DNA of 64,000 nt from Septoria linicola (GCA_024114885.1 CP099429.1:806001-870000); one strand, 5' to 3'; counted from the first letter of the stretch, positions 21,046 through 32,893 are shown. The notes: generated by a model from the letters alone, not told the origin. Numbers and translations: made by a program.

Positions 21046-23341
21046 ATGGCAAAGGATGTCAAAGGCTCTACTTTGGAGCCTGAGGTCTCAGCAATATCTG
21101 GCGCATCGTCCGACAATGGCTTAGACCACGAGCTACCACCCGCAGGCGATGACAAGAATGTTCAAGCAGCTGTCGCAGAGACAATCGGCGAAAACGTGCT
21201 AAACAGCGATCCGAGCGATGAGGGTGTGTCTGTGAAGGGACATGCAGTCATCCGCAATGGCAAGTCAATCTATGAACCACGCGTTACGTCTCTGCTAACG
21301 AGTTCTAGGCATGGACGTGTCGAAGTATCTGGTATCAGCACGAGACGATGGCGACACAGCTTTGACCTTTCGATCGATCGTTCTCGGTACCAGCTTCACA
21401 GCATTCTCGAGCGTGGTGACGATGCTGTATGTGTTCAAGCCAGTGCAAGTTTCGGTATCAGCGGTCTTCCTGCAGCTGCTCGTCTTTATCTTCGGAGAAG
21501 CCTGGGCGCTGTGCACGCCTCGACCTGATCGGTTCAAGTCACCATGGATCTAAAGCACGTTACGCTTTCTCAACTTCGGCCAGCCGTTTGGGCTCAAGGA
21601 ACACGTCGTGGCCTCCCTCATCGCATCATCCGGAAACAATGGATTGGCTGGAGTCGAAGTCTATGCGATCGAAAGGCTGTTCTACAACCGTGCAGTGTCA
21701 GCAACGACTGCAATTCTTGGCACTTTTAGCATTTCGCTGTGCGGATTTGTCATCGCAGGTTTGCTTCGACCACTCATTGTCTACCCTGCTGAAATGGTCT
21801 ACTGGCCTACTCTACCGCAAATTGTGCTCTTCCAAAGTCTTCACTTCGATCGCATCGCAAACCACGATCGCCTGGTGAAGTTTAGCTGGGCACTTGGGAT
21901 CGCAGCAGTCTGAGAGATATTTCCTGCTTACATGGTCCCTTGGTTTGGAGGTCTATCCGTTTTCTGCCTGGCGTCCATGAATGCGCCGACAGCTACCCGA
22001 AGCATCTTTACCCATGCATTTGGCGGAGCTTCTTCGAATGAAGGCATGGGCTTACTCAATTTCTCCCTCGATTGGCAGTACATTCAGAGCACATTCTTGT
22101 CGCTACCACTCAAGCAGCAGCTCAACACCTGGATTGAGTATGTGTTCTGGTATGTCTGCATGTTAAGTTTGTACCACGGCAATGTCTGGGATTCTCAGAC
22201 CTTTCCATTCATGTCAACTTCACTCTTCACGAGTAATGGAACCCAGCTCGCCACGACATCGATTCTCAATGACCGCGGCACGATTGACCCCGTCAAATTG
22301 GAAGCTGTTGGCCTGCCCAATCTAACATCGAGCACCGTCTGGGGCTACTTCACAGTCAATGCTGCCATCGGAGCTCTCATCACTCACGTCATCCTCTTCT
22401 ACGGCAAAGACATGAAAAGCGCCTGGAAGCAAGCCCGCAGCAGAACTCAGCCAGACCCACTCTACCAAGGTATGCTCAAATTCGCCGAAGTCCCAACATG
22501 GTGGTACCTCGCTTTCTTCGTCCTTACCTTCTTCGCCGGCCTGATCGTCAACCTCAAAGGCGAAACCACCCTGCCTCTACGGCACCGGCGTCTCCACCAA
22601 CCGACTCTCCCATATGGTCGGCGGCGCCGTCCAACCCGACTCTCCCCTCGCAAACCTCTACTTCGCCTCCTGGTCCCACCAAGTCATCCTCCGCGCCGTC
22701 AACCTCGCCAACTGGCTCAAAGTCGGGCAATACACCAAAATCCCGCCCCACGTCATGTTCGCCACGCAAGTCTACGGCACCCTCCTCGGCGCAGCTTTCA
22801 ACTACATTGTCATGACCTCCATCGTCAGCAACCAAGCCGCCATCCTCCGCGATCCCCGCGGAAACTATATCTGGTCCGGTGCAGAACTGCAGTCTATGAC
22901 GGCGAAGCTATCACTTGGTCCCTCGCGAAACAAATGTACAGCTCTCAAGGCCGCTACGTCCTTGTCCTGCTCGGCTTCGTGATAGGCATCTTCCTCCCTA
23001 TCATCCACTTCTTCATCCTCGAATTCCTTCCCTCGCTCAAGAAATATCCCCTCAACACGGCTATCATCGCATTTTACGCTGGACGGCGATATTATGGCAG
23101 CACGTCATTTATATGGTCGACTGTCGCGGTTGGAGTGTTCTCACAGGTGTGGTTGAGGAGGAGGCTGCCGAATGTTTACAACAAGTACAATTACTTGATT
23201 GGCGCTGCGCTGGATGGAGGGAGTCAGGTGGTGATTTTTGTGTTGTCGTTTGCAGTGTTTGACGCGAGTGGGAAGGAGAGGCCGTTTGCGAGGTGGTTTG
23301 GGAATCCGAGCAGGAATCCGGATTATTGTTTGAAGGCATAG
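21046..23341 (+). pseudogene. Oligopeptide transporter (OPT family), disrupted
   Basis: The sequence encodes a recognisable OPT-family proton-coupled peptide/metal-peptide carrier: ALTFRSIVLGTSFTAFSS, FLNFGQPFGLKEHVVASLIA, SSGNNGLAGVEVYAIERLF, EIFPAYMVPWFGGL, TWWYLAFFVLTFFAGLIV, FASWSHQVILRAVNLANWLK and ITWSLAKQMYSSQGRY. An N-terminal intron at 21260-21308 has a GC donor (GCAAGT) and a GCTAAC branch site. Four lesions break it: in-frame TAA at 21551-21553; in-frame TGA at 21911-21913, where the family has a Trp (AAW-EIFPAYM); a frame change near 22570 after LKGETTLP, where a conserved membrane stretch of roughly 20 residues is missing; and a one-base loss near 22889 before YDGEAITW. Each lesion alone would truncate the protein. 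Most of the remaining sequence is well conserved, so decay is recent. Confidence 0.88.
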
Positions 23342-23748
23342 GTAGACAGGCATCAAGATATCTCTGCATGAGTCAGCTCGAGTGTTTGTGCTAGTTTGCC
23401 CTGTCTCGCGTTGCGATTGGACTGCGCATTCGTGACTGTAATGCTTGCATTAGTGCTGGAAGCGTCATGTCTTGAGCGATGGAGTCATCATGAGAAGAAG
23501 AAGAAAAGTGAAAGGTGTCGTAATGTGACAGCAGCTGTGTTCAAAGTCCTATGATACAAGAACAGCTATAGCGCGATGTGCGCGCAGCGACGCAGATGTG
23601 CCTTCCCGTCAGGCTAGCCTCTCATTCGCCCATATGGCCCCACTCGCTACCTGATGCCACCGCCAATGCAAGTCCGCATAGAGACGCACAACAGTATCTC
23701 AACCTTTCCATTAAACAAGTCTCACTGACTGTTACAAGCGCCGCCATA
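23342..23748. other. Convergent intergenic region
   Basis: 407 bp between the OPT pseudogene (+) and the RNA14 stop (-). No gene or repeat seen. Confidence 0.4.
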
Positions 23749-26700
23749 CTACGTCGAGCGCTTGGTAAGCCGAAGCTGGCCACTCTGGAACAACAGGCGG
23801 GTGTTTTCGATCGGGGTATGCTGCAGCATGGGCACAAGTTGCGGAGCAGATAGCTTTGGTCCGTACCATGAACCCGTCGGCGGCAGTGATGCCAGCATAG
23901 TGATGACGGCGATCGGGAGTGGAGGCGGGCCAACGGGCATGGGTGGAAGACCTGGTGGGGGAGCAGCGACGCCAGCAGGAGGAGCGGGGCCATTAACGGG
24001 GACGAAGGTCTTGGTGGCGAAGCCGCCTTTGCCAGTGCCTGAAGTGGTGGCTGCGAGTCGCACGCCAGCAGCGCCTTTGAGTGGTGAGTCGCCGCGGAGG
24101 AATTTGCGGCTTGGTCCGTCGTCGTCAGAGTCGAGCGGACGCTTGGGAGAGGCAACGTAGGGTCCATTTGGACCGAGCAGGATCTCAGGTGCGGCACCGG
24201 CCATCTTCGGTGACGAAGGACCCTCGATACTGTTCGCGAGCTGTGAGCCCATGATGTGCTGTGCAGCAGCACCCGGAGGTAGTGACGACATAGGCTTTGG
24301 CTGTGCCTGCGACGGACTGAGGATGAGCTGTATGTTGATGGCATCGAAAGTTGGAAGCTCCAGTCTGTGAGCGAATCGAGCAATCTCCGGCTCGTCGGGG
24401 TAGATCTCTGCCATGCGCCTCTCGATCTTGTGGATTTGAGCAAGGTCGCCATATTTGCTCTCAAAGTCGTGCATGTAGCCGATCAGTGGCCGACATCGGT
24501 CCTGCTTCTGCTGCGGTGTAATATCTGCCGTTGCCATGATCTTTGGGATTGTGGACTCGAAGACCACGCGAGCGTTCGTGATGTCGCCAATGCTGATCAG
24601 GTGCTTGATGTACTCGAGGATGAAAGCGTCGTCGGTGGGGAAGAGCTTCATGCCTCGCTCAAAGATCTTGACAGCCGAGCCATCCTTGTAGCACTGCCAT
24701 TCCATCAAGGCGGAGGCAATGTAGACATCACTTGACAGTGGTCCCCGGGGTCGTGCTTCGCCGAAGATTCCTCTGAAACCCTTGATCCACTTGTTGGGCT
24801 CTGCATTGCGCTTTGGTGGCTGTCCCTGTCCTTGCACGCGGCGGAAGGCCCGCATCTTTGCCACCCACACGTAGGATATCGTTCTCTTCATCATGTCCAA
24901 GTGTGCTGCAGAAGCTTGCTTGATCGCATCAATTTGTGCTTTCATCTGCTCGGCACGAGTCTTCGGCTTTTCTGCTGCCTCATCCTCATCGTCATCCTCT
25001 TGTGCGGTCGTCGGCTCCTCCTCTGGTGGCAGTGATGCAAAGTGAGCCTGAATTTGTGCGATGGCTGCCTTATCCTTGTCCATGGTCTTGTTGCGTAGAT
25101 TGTACAGCGCCGTGTGGACATCCTCGTATGGCTTGTTAAGTCTCTCGCCGTTGCGAATGAGGACTTCGTCAGTGTTGCCCGACTCCAGCGTGCTCTCGAC
25201 ACGGTCGGCTTTCATCATCGCAAGCAGAACAGACTCAGGATTGATAGCCATGCCTCGATCCAAAAAGCCTTCGCCTTCCGCGATTATGGCCTCGATGCCT
25301 GTAGAAAAGCACCAAGATGCAGCCTCGAACCAGATCTCTGGGTAGAAGCAAAGGTAGATCGTCGCCTGACGGTACGCATAAAGCACGCGCTTCCGCCATT
25401 CGTCATCTTCAGATCCCTTGTAGACGAGCGGATCCTCGTCGCGCTCCCACTCAATCCATGCACGCCATCTCTCGACCTGCTCACCGAACTCATCCTCACC
25501 GGCGCACCCATAGATCGGCGGTAGCCGTGGCAGGGATGACCGATCAAGGCGTTGTATCTTTTGCTCAAGCTGCATCCGTGCTGTTCGTGCTTGCATGTAG
25601 TGTGGGCTCTGCTCTTGAATGTGCTTCCGGCCAGTCTGCTTGTGAATATTCATTTCAAATGCTTCGTACTCTTTCCACAGCTTCACAAGCTCTGCATGCG
25701 GCAGTCTTGTTGCCTGCTGATACGCCTTTCGCAAGAGATCGACTTTCTGGAGATCTTGCCAGCCTTGACCTCCTACGTTTCCTGGGCCGTCCTTGACAAA
25801 ATCGACATACTCGCGCCAAAGGTCGCCGGCGTCAGGGTCGATTCCAACCTTCTGCAGCGCGGCCTCAAACGCCTGCAGCAGCATGGCTCGATTGTCGCCG
25901 TTCGTATCGCCGATGAGTGGGAGGTTCCGCCGGGCAGTGTCGAGGTACACCTTCCAGAGAGCAATGCTTGGCTCTGAAAGTGCTTGTTGCAGCAGTTGGG
26001 ATACTCTTCCGCGCTCGTCGAGGCCGTTCTCGAATTTGATCCGGTCTAGCCACAGCTTGTCCTAGTACCCATCAGCTACTGCGGTATCAGGAACGCAGAA
26101 CAATCAGCAATCTTAAAGAGCGTTCGCCGCTGCATCTCTCCAAGCCCCCATACTGTACCTGCCACCGTGAACGAAACAGTCTATATAATGCTAAATTGCC
26201 TTTCTCCCAGATAGGGTACCACAATCGCCGCATCACCGCTGCCGCTGCCGCAAAGTTTCACGTAAGGGATGGGATTGTACACATACCGCAGTAGGAAAGA
26301 CATCTTGGAATCTCGCAAAGACATTCCTAACATTGTCGTATTGCTCCTTAGCAGCATAGTGAGTGATGAGTTCATACCACGCATCAGTGTCACCTTTTGG
26401 GTCATCCTTGATACGGTCCTCAAGCTGGCCAACTTTGTCGTGTGGGAGTCTTGCTGGAGGTGCCTGGACTGCAGGCGCACTAGCCCGCTGCAACGGCGGT
26501 TGTGGTGTCGGAGCAATGCTCTGCTGTACTGGTTGTGGTGTCGGCTGCGCAGAAGGCACTGCAGATGCGGTCTTACCCTCTGAAGCGGAAGCTGGAGCGG
26601 GTGTTGAGACTGTGATATCTGGAGCAACAGTGGAAGTAGTAGTAGATGCAGGGACGGGAACAGTGAACCCATTGAGACTTGAGCTTTGAGCAGCTGTGTC

Positions 26701-27108
26701 AACCTGTGGTGCACTATTTAACGATACATCCTGCGCTTCCGATTGCGCCACCGCGCCAAGACCAGAGTGAGCGCCCGCATCACCATTCAACTGGGAAGGT
26801 GCTGGGGTCGCGCTCGTGTCTTGCTCATCATCACTCTCTTCTACTATGAAGCCAGCGACTTGGGTTTGCGGTTTCGAGGCGATCGCATCGGATTGCGCGG
26901 GAGTTTGTGGTTTCGACTGGGCAGGCGTACTGTCGACCGTATTATCGCCGTAGTTGACGCTCGATGGGTCATAATCGTCGTCTTCGTCGTTGGCCTTGTC
27001 CTGCTGGCCGTTGTAGTTGTCGTATTCGGTCGGATCGTAATTGTCCTCGCCGTCGTCCGCAGCGTCATCGTACGTCGGCGGCTCAGCGGGATCGTACTCG
27101 TCGGCCAT
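23749..27108 (-). CDS. rna14: mRNA 3'-end processing factor RNA14 (CstF-77)
   Basis: Exons 27108-26287 and 26061-23749, with a 225-bp intron (GTATGT donor, TACTAG acceptor) that joins FPTA to DKLWLDRIKF in frame, give 1044 aa. RNA14 is the HAT-repeat scaffold of cleavage factor IA/CstF; it binds Rna15 and Pcf11 and helps place the poly(A) site in the nucleus. The first 240 residues are acidic and Ser/Pro/Gln-rich. HAT helices begin near DTDAWYELITHYAAKEQYDNV and continue through SIALWKVYLDTARRN, ETPHYMQARTA-type and KIFERGMKLFPTDDAFILEY. The C-terminus holds a Pro/Gly-rich linker and a short end (LPPTGSWYGPKLS) comparable to the Rna15-binding monkeytail. The gene is divergent from UNC50. Confidence 0.93.
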
Positions 27109-27690
27109 GGTGGTCAGCGATGCGCTCCGCGCGCGCGAGGGTGGAAAGTCGTGTCGCGCCGATGGGTCCGAGAAGGCTTTGCGCGTGCCTTTCGCGAAAA
27201 CCTGCGGATATTGATAAAGATCGCGCGGATGTCACAGAAATGCGTCAAAGAAAGTGAGAAGACTGAAGTGTCAGTGCGCAATCAGTCGGAAGAGGGTGAG
27301 AAGTTGCGAGGATGTTGTCGCTGCCGAGAGGATGTGAGTGTTGTAGTGGAGAAGTTGTCGCATGTCAACTTGAAGAGCTCGCAGCTCGGCTGGTCCCTTC
27401 CCGGCCGACGGAAGGCGCAACCTCACTTCCGCTCCTGCTCAAAGAAGTGATTGCCATGTTTATGCCGCTATTGTCACAAGACTTGTTGACCTCTTCAACT
27501 CACCACGTACACAAAATTACCGAAGAACTCAAGATTTTTCATATACACTTCCAAGAAGCCGTATACACACTTTCACCCACTCACAGATGATTCTAGATTT
27601 GCTCTCCTGAAGGCTGCAGAACTGCGAGGAACGGAAGTCCCTACACCGGCCACTCGACAAACTACCTGACATACCGCGGTTGCACACACC
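27109..27690. promoter_or_regulatory. Shared RNA14/UNC50 divergent promoter region
   Basis: 582 bp between two start codons. A CGCGCGCG run lies just upstream of RNA14 (about 27129-27137). No specific factor site can be named. Confidence 0.5.
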
Positions 27691-28567
27691 ATGTCTTCGT
27701 CAAGACGGAATACCACGATGCGGATACCGCCCTTCTTCCGGCGTCTCTTCAAGTTCACATCTATGGATTTCGAAACAGCAATCTGGGAGATGACACATCT
27801 CATCATAGCACCAAAGAAAGTCTTTCGCAACATTTACTACCACAAGCAGACGAAGAACTCCTATCATCGAGCAGACCCGGCATTTACGTATCTGCTGAGT
27901 CTCTTTCTATTTCTCACCGGTCTGGCATGGGGCTTGGCATACGCGGACGGCCTTGGGCGGACGCTGCATGTGGCATTCGTCTTTGTGCTCGGGCACTTTT
28001 TGGTGACAAGCCTGGTAGTCAGTACGGCGATGTACTTTCTGGTCGGCAGAGTGCTTGGGAAGAGGAAGCAAGGACTGTTCGGTCCTCCTAGTGGCGGAGG
28101 TTTGGGTGCTGGTGATGAAGGATTAGAGTTTGGATACTGCTTCGATGTATGTTCCCTCTCTCGCTGCCCTGGCTATGTGTGTGCTAACAGTGGACATAGG
28201 TCTCGATACGAGCATACCTACCTATCTGGACGTTCCTCTACGTTCTGCAATTTCTGCTGATGCCGCTCATCGCCCAAGATTACTGGGTCTCGAACTTCTT
28301 CGGCAACACAATGTACTTGATGGCACTGAGCTACTACTTTGTCATCACATTCCTTGGCTATAACGGTAAGCACTCTAGAGCAACTCTACAAACTCGAAGT
28401 GCTGACAATTTGTTTTAGCGCTGCCATTTCTCAGTCGCACCGAGGTTCTGCTGGCGCCTATACCTGTGCTAGTCGTGCTTTGGCTGATCAGTCTCTTCAC
28501 GTTCGACTGTGCGACAAACTTGGCACCTGTACTGTGGTGCGGGGTGAGCCTCAGGAAAGCGGTATAA
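27691..28567 (+). CDS. gmh1: UNC-50/GMH1 family Golgi membrane protein
   Basis: Three exons, 27691-28146, 28200-28365 and 28419-28567, with two 53-bp introns (GTATGT...GCTAAC...CATAG and GTAAGC...TTTTAG), give 256 aa, the family size. UNC-50 and yeast Gmh1 are five-span Golgi/ER proteins that interact with Arf-GEFs. Signatures include RRLFKFTSMDFETAIWEM, HLIIAPKKVFRNIYYHKQTK, FAYLLSLFLFLTGLAW-type first span, SIRAYLPIWTFLYVLQFLL, NFFGNTMYLMALSYYFVITF and FLSRTEVLLAPIPVLVVLW. Only the spliced product carries the last three spans; the unspliced frame ends shortly after exon 1. The start is ATG 27691 in good context (ACCATGTC). Confidence 0.94.
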
Positions 28568-28881
28568 GGCTTGCAAACACCGCAACACGCACCATTCTGC
28601 ATGACGAGTGAATGCCTAACCACCTTGCGTCAGCGAGTGCCGTTGTCCGCCAATTATAACCATGCGCATACCTCATCGATGTCGCCTGAGCACTTGCTGA
28701 TGGCTGGACACGATTGAAGAAGGCTGGCGCTCGGAAATCATTCGAGTGAGCAAACAAAAAAGTGGGGCACTCGCGAACATAAGTTCTTCCATTTTTCGCC
28801 AACGAACTTCAACAAAACATCAACGTCGCAAGACAAGTGTCGAAAATTACAACTCGATCACTCTTTACAACTTGCGACAAG
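28568..28881. promoter_or_regulatory. UNC50 3' end and F-box gene upstream region
   Basis: 314 bp between two plus-strand genes, with A-rich sequence just before the downstream start (about 28750-28860). Nothing else seen. Confidence 0.35.
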
Positions 28882-29781
28882 ATGGCACGACGAACAATTA
28901 TGAGCACGAAGACGACACCACTATCAGCAACTGCACGCCCCAGCACTTCTGACGTCTGCGATTACGCCAGGGCGCCCAAGCACATCACAGCTATGGGCAG
29001 TGGAGCAAAGTCCGATCCGATCTGCCTTGAGACCAGTGGCACGAGCGATGACCCGATCTGCCTCGACGAGGAACATGACACCACTACCTCGATCATTTGC
29101 GAGCCACTCAAGACTCGAGCATCGAAAACACCCGTCTCCGAACCACTGCAGATTTCCGAGCAGATCACCGATGTCGTTGGTCAGGCCGCTGCCAAAGTCT
29201 TTGGCATTGCTGAGCTACACGAAATGATACTTGACCAACTACCGTTGCGCGAGGTCATTGTCGCATCAAGAGTTAGCCGAGAGTGGAGCGCAGCCATCAA
29301 ATCCAGCAAGACTCTACAACGCAAGCTCTTCTTTCTGCCAGCACAATCGTCTGCCGTTGTCGAAGCAAATCCCGTGCTCCAAGATCTTGCCATTGTTTTA
29401 TGGATCGAGCTGAAGAAGGGAAAGCAACTGATGAGCGATCTGCCAGACGCTTGGGCTCGGCCGGAAGCCTCTTGGCGCCGCATGCTCGTCGGCCATGCTG
29501 GCAATGGGGGCATGATTGGGTGCTGCGTGTTCGGGGATGGATATTGTCTCGGCGATCGACACTTCTTCTTCAACGACCACGCCACGCACTACAAGATAAC
29601 ACTGGAGCGGACCGTTGACATCATGTTCTACTCTTCTCCTGAGGAAGGTCCGCTTGCTATGTGTCGCCGCGCGCGCCGCCTCGACAGTCTGAAGTTCGAG
29701 GTCACGGGTGCACGACTTCCTGCGGGCATGCAAGCTGAGATCGACAATTGCAAGTGCCAGCATTGCGTTGCCCAGCATTGA
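28882..29781 (+). CDS. F-box-like protein with EASWRRM motif
   Basis: Intronless, 299 aa. The start is ATG 28882 (CAAGATGGC); the frame extends further up only from a GTG. Residues about 107-150 form an F-box (AELHEMILDQLPLREVIVAS followed by RVSREWSAAIKSS), the motif that links substrate receptors to Skp1 in SCF ubiquitin ligases. It is followed by LQRKLFF and, after a variable stretch, PEASWRRMLVGH, a hallmark of an expanded Dothideomycete F-box family. The N-terminal region carries two short copies of DPICL followed by acidic residues (residues about 45-65) that resemble SUMO-interacting motifs. The C-terminal part ends with a CKCQHC motif. No substrate can be assigned. The gene at 34090-34943 is a paralogue. 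Confidence 0.8.
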   Translation: MARRTIMSTKTTPLSATARPSTSDVCDYARAPKHITAMGSGAKSDPICLETSGTSDDPICLDEEHDTTTSIICEPLKTRASKTPVSEPLQISEQITDVVGQAAAKVFGIAELHEMILDQLPLREVIVASRVSREWSAAIKSSKTLQRKLFFLPAQSSAVVEANPVLQDLAIVLWIELKKGKQLMSDLPDAWARPEASWRRMLVGHAGNGGMIGCCVFGDGYCLGDRHFFFNDHATHYKITLERTVDIMFYSSPEEGPLAMCRRARRLDSLKFEVTGARLPAGMQAEIDNCKCQHCVAQH

Positions 29782-30082
29782 GTCTGCCACATCATGAGTG
29801 GGGACTGGAGGACAAGATGTCTGTGCAGAGATGCTCGGCAGTGGCACAGTGTTGCTAGGAGAGAGTGTGGAAGGACTAGTATGTAGGAGGGGCAAAGCAT
29901 TGCAACGAACTTTCAAATCACTTCATTGTTTCTGTCTTCCCACATACCACAGTCATGCTCGCAAATCTTGTATGCAAAGACTAAAGTCACGAATGCCGTG
30001 TGTATCTGTACTGTTTCACAAATCTGACTGTCGTATATATTCATTCAGAGGGCTTTTCGACTCAGTCTGACCTCGACTGACC
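29782..30082. other. Convergent 3' region
   Basis: 301 bp between the F-box gene (+) and the MFS gene (-). Only presumed 3' untranslated sequence. Confidence 0.35.
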
Positions 30083-31503
30083 TCAAAGCATCTTCAGCAA
30101 CCTCCCGACGCACGCCGTTCCGCCAAAAGCAGCACTCATGCCGCAGAAGACAACCAGCACACCATACGATGTGCCATAGGCAAACTCCGCCGTGCTCTTC
30201 CAACCCACATCCAACAGCTTTTCGCTCAGAGGACCAGACACCACGCCTCCAATGCCCTTTCCAGCAGCCATGATTCCAATCACGATTCCCGTATCGAGAG
30301 CACTATTCGGCTCCAAGCGGCTCATAGTCTTTGCGCATCCAGAGTATGTTGCGTTATACATTCCAGCAAAGATGCCCCACAGGATCGCAAATACATAGAG
30401 CATTGCTTGACCAGAAGTCAAGCCCCAGAAGACAAGGCTAGCGACCATGCAGCCGATGGTGGACGTAAGGATGACAGTCGATACATGAACTCGATCGCTC
30501 ATGTGCCCGCCAATGATGACGCCCACGGAGGATGCTCCATTGTAGAAGGCCAGACTGAGAGGCCCTGCAAATGAAGGGAAGCCCAGCGAAAGAGCAAATG
30601 TCGGCATCCACAAAGACGGAATGAACACGCCCAGCGACTGCAGGATATTTCCAACTTGAAACAAGAGGAAGGACTTCCGTTTCAAGAATCCCAGATCCTG
30701 AGGTCGTAGCGCCGACGAAGCAGTAACCGGTAGTCGAGGACGAATGAAGTGCAGGATCGGTAACGTCAACACAACCAGCACAACCGCCCACACTCGAAAC
30801 GTGGTGCGAAAGCCATACGTATGCAGAAGCCACTGCAATACAAAGGGCACTCCCACACCACTAAATCCCGTCCCGGCAAACATGATTCCGTACGCCATAC
30901 CTTTACGCTGCACGAACCATTCCTGAATGAAAAGGTTGCTGGGAAAGTACAGCATGATGCTGCCAAAACCATACATCACGCCTTGCGTCCCGATGAGACC
31001 TGTGATATTATCGCAAAAGCTAGCGCCAATGAGCCCGAGAGCCATGATCGCAAGACCGAGATACATGCATGGTCTGCGAGTCCGCGGGAAGCGCTGCAAT
31101 GCAATGCCGAGGAATGGGGAGGAGAAGTACGACACGCCGATTGTGGTTGTGCCGATGGAGGCGATGCTGGAGGATTGAGAGACGAACTTGGGGGATTCTT
31201 GGTAGTAGGATTGGAAGATACCGAAGGAGAAGGGTCTGGGGAATGTTTAGAGTGGTTGAGATGGGTAGAGGCGCTGCCATTAGAGACTTACAATGACCAT
31301 ACGATACACTCAAGGAGGAAACATGCAGCTAGAAACCTCCATGCTTGCCAGCCTTCGTCTACTGGAGGAAGGGACTGTGAGTTGTGGTGAGCCAATTCCT
31401 CTTCTTCTGTTTCGTGATTATTAGTGATGGAGAGATTGCTGTGGTCTATCTCGCTGGCCTGAAAGCCTCGTATGGCAGTAAGCTCGATCGTCAAATCACC
31501 CAT
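30083..31503 (-). CDS. MFS transporter, monocarboxylate-transporter-like
   Basis: Exons 31503-31292 and 31235-30083 (56-bp intron, GTAAGT...CCCCAG) give 454 aa. The N-terminus is acidic and hydrophilic (HETEEEELAHH), followed by WQAWRFLAACFLLECIVWS and then PFSFGIFQSYYQESP across the splice, the usual first span and loop of fungal MCT-like (SLC16-type) carriers. Further conserved parts are FPRTRRPCMYLG, LFIQEWFVQRKGMAYGIMFA and GVPFVLQWLLHTYGFRTTFR. About 12 membrane spans are visible. Fungal members move monocarboxylates, riboflavin or unknown metabolites, so the substrate is open. An ATG at 31524 in the same frame would add seven residues. The frame is intact, unlike the other MFS gene here. 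Confidence 0.85.
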
Positions 31504-31753
31504 AATTCTGTTGCGATCAGTCATCACGAAGTCACACTTGCTTGATCGCTCTCGCAGCGAGGTGAAGTCGGCAAGACGTCGTGGCTCTTCCACAAATGGC
31601 AAATAAGGTTTCCGCTATCAAATTTAGGCTGTGAACGGAAAAGTGGGCCAAAAGTCGCGCAAGGCCTCTTCTTCGGACTTCACCTACAAATCTCTCCTTT
31701 GCCACAGATCCTGTCTTGAAAGCCATGTTGGCGCATCGTCGAGCACAGCGAAG

Positions 31754-32893
31754 ATGAGCATGACCATGGATCTTGGGATCACCCGCGCAGCACTTCGAGA
31801 CAGAAGCATGAATGTGCCACCGACATGCACGAAAGCGACGTCATCCTTGCCTCCGCCGCCGCCCAAAGGAGCCGAACAAGAAACCTACAGTGTGATCACG
31901 CCGAGAGCAACTCACAAGAAACCTGGACCAGCAGAAGAAGAAGAGCCACTTATCGACACAACGGAGAAACTCCAGCTAAAGTCCAAGAAAACCAATCGAG
32001 CGAAAAAGAAGCACGAAAAGCGCCTCAAGAAAACGACTGCCATATCCGAGCTCAAATCTTTCCTCGAACTTCCCACGGAACTCCTCGACGAAGTCCTCAG
32101 CTATCTCTCTCCCAGCGACGTAATACGTCTTCAGCGCCTCAACAAATCCACAAGAAACTACATTGAACACAACGAATCCTCCATCGCCAAGACCATCATC
32201 GACCGAAGGTACCACGTCCTCAGCCGCGCCTTCCAGTGCCCCGTCCCCTTCGACCAACTAGATGCTCAAACGCAATGCTCCCTCCTCAGCACAGGCTGGC
32301 AAGAAATCGCCAAAACGCACCGAACGTCCTACTACCAAATCGTCAAGCTTCTCGACCCACGCAAAGTCTGCAGTTGCACGACATGTATGCTCGCATGGGC
32401 GAATCTCAACATCCTCCTCGATCTCGCGCATTTCCAAAAACACTTGAATGAGCGCGAACCAATTCCAATGATTCCCCGAGGAACCTACCCAAAATGGCAT
32501 ACAGATCTACAAGAACACAACGCGAGCATCGTAGAAAAAGCAATGTCAAGTCCGATCTACTACGCACTCATCCTACAAATCCACCTCGCTACCATTGTCG
32601 GCACTCTCACCCGAACAACAAGAGTCGGGAAGAAAGCTTCACATCCGAAGCGCTTATACCATATTTCTCCCGAGGATGTAGAGTCAGGGACAGATGCTTT
32701 CTTGGAACGCAGTGGGCCGCCGGCGTTGAGTATTCCGTATCATCGGGATTTGTATTACAATCTGGAAGCTTATGTGCCGAATAGAGGGTGGAGTAAGGAG
32801 AAGGGTAAGTGGTTGTATCCGAAGAATCCGCATGAGAATGATTTGAAGTGGATTGTGGCGAGATTTGAGCCGGATCGGAGGGGGAGTGTGTAG
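31754..32893 (+). CDS. F-box domain protein
   Basis: Intronless, 379 aa from ATG 31754 (GAAGATGAG). The frame upstream of it begins only at a GTG and does not look coding. A low-complexity Pro- and Lys-rich N-terminus (about residues 1-100, with a KSKKTNRAKKKHEKRLKK basic stretch that could be a nuclear signal) precedes a clear F-box, FLELPTELLDEVLSYLSPSD followed by VIRLQRLNKSTRNYI. Downstream are CSCTTCMLAW and a conserved Trp/Tyr-rich tail (YYNLEAYVPNRGWSKEKGKW). It probably acts as a substrate receptor for an SCF ubiquitin ligase; the substrate is unknown. It belongs to a different subfamily from the two EASWRRM F-box genes. Confidence 0.8.
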   Translation: MSMTMDLGITRAALRDRSMNVPPTCTKATSSLPPPPPKGAEQETYSVITPRATHKKPGPAEEEEPLIDTTEKLQLKSKKTNRAKKKHEKRLKKTTAISELKSFLELPTELLDEVLSYLSPSDVIRLQRLNKSTRNYIEHNESSIAKTIIDRRYHVLSRAFQCPVPFDQLDAQTQCSLLSTGWQEIAKTHRTSYYQIVKLLDPRKVCSCTTCMLAWANLNILLDLAHFQKHLNEREPIPMIPRGTYPKWHTDLQEHNASIVEKAMSSPIYYALILQIHLATIVGTLTRTTRVGKKASHPKRLYHISPEDVESGTDAFLERSGPPALSIPYHRDLYYNLEAYVPNRGWSKEKGKWLYPKNPHENDLKWIVARFEPDRRGSV

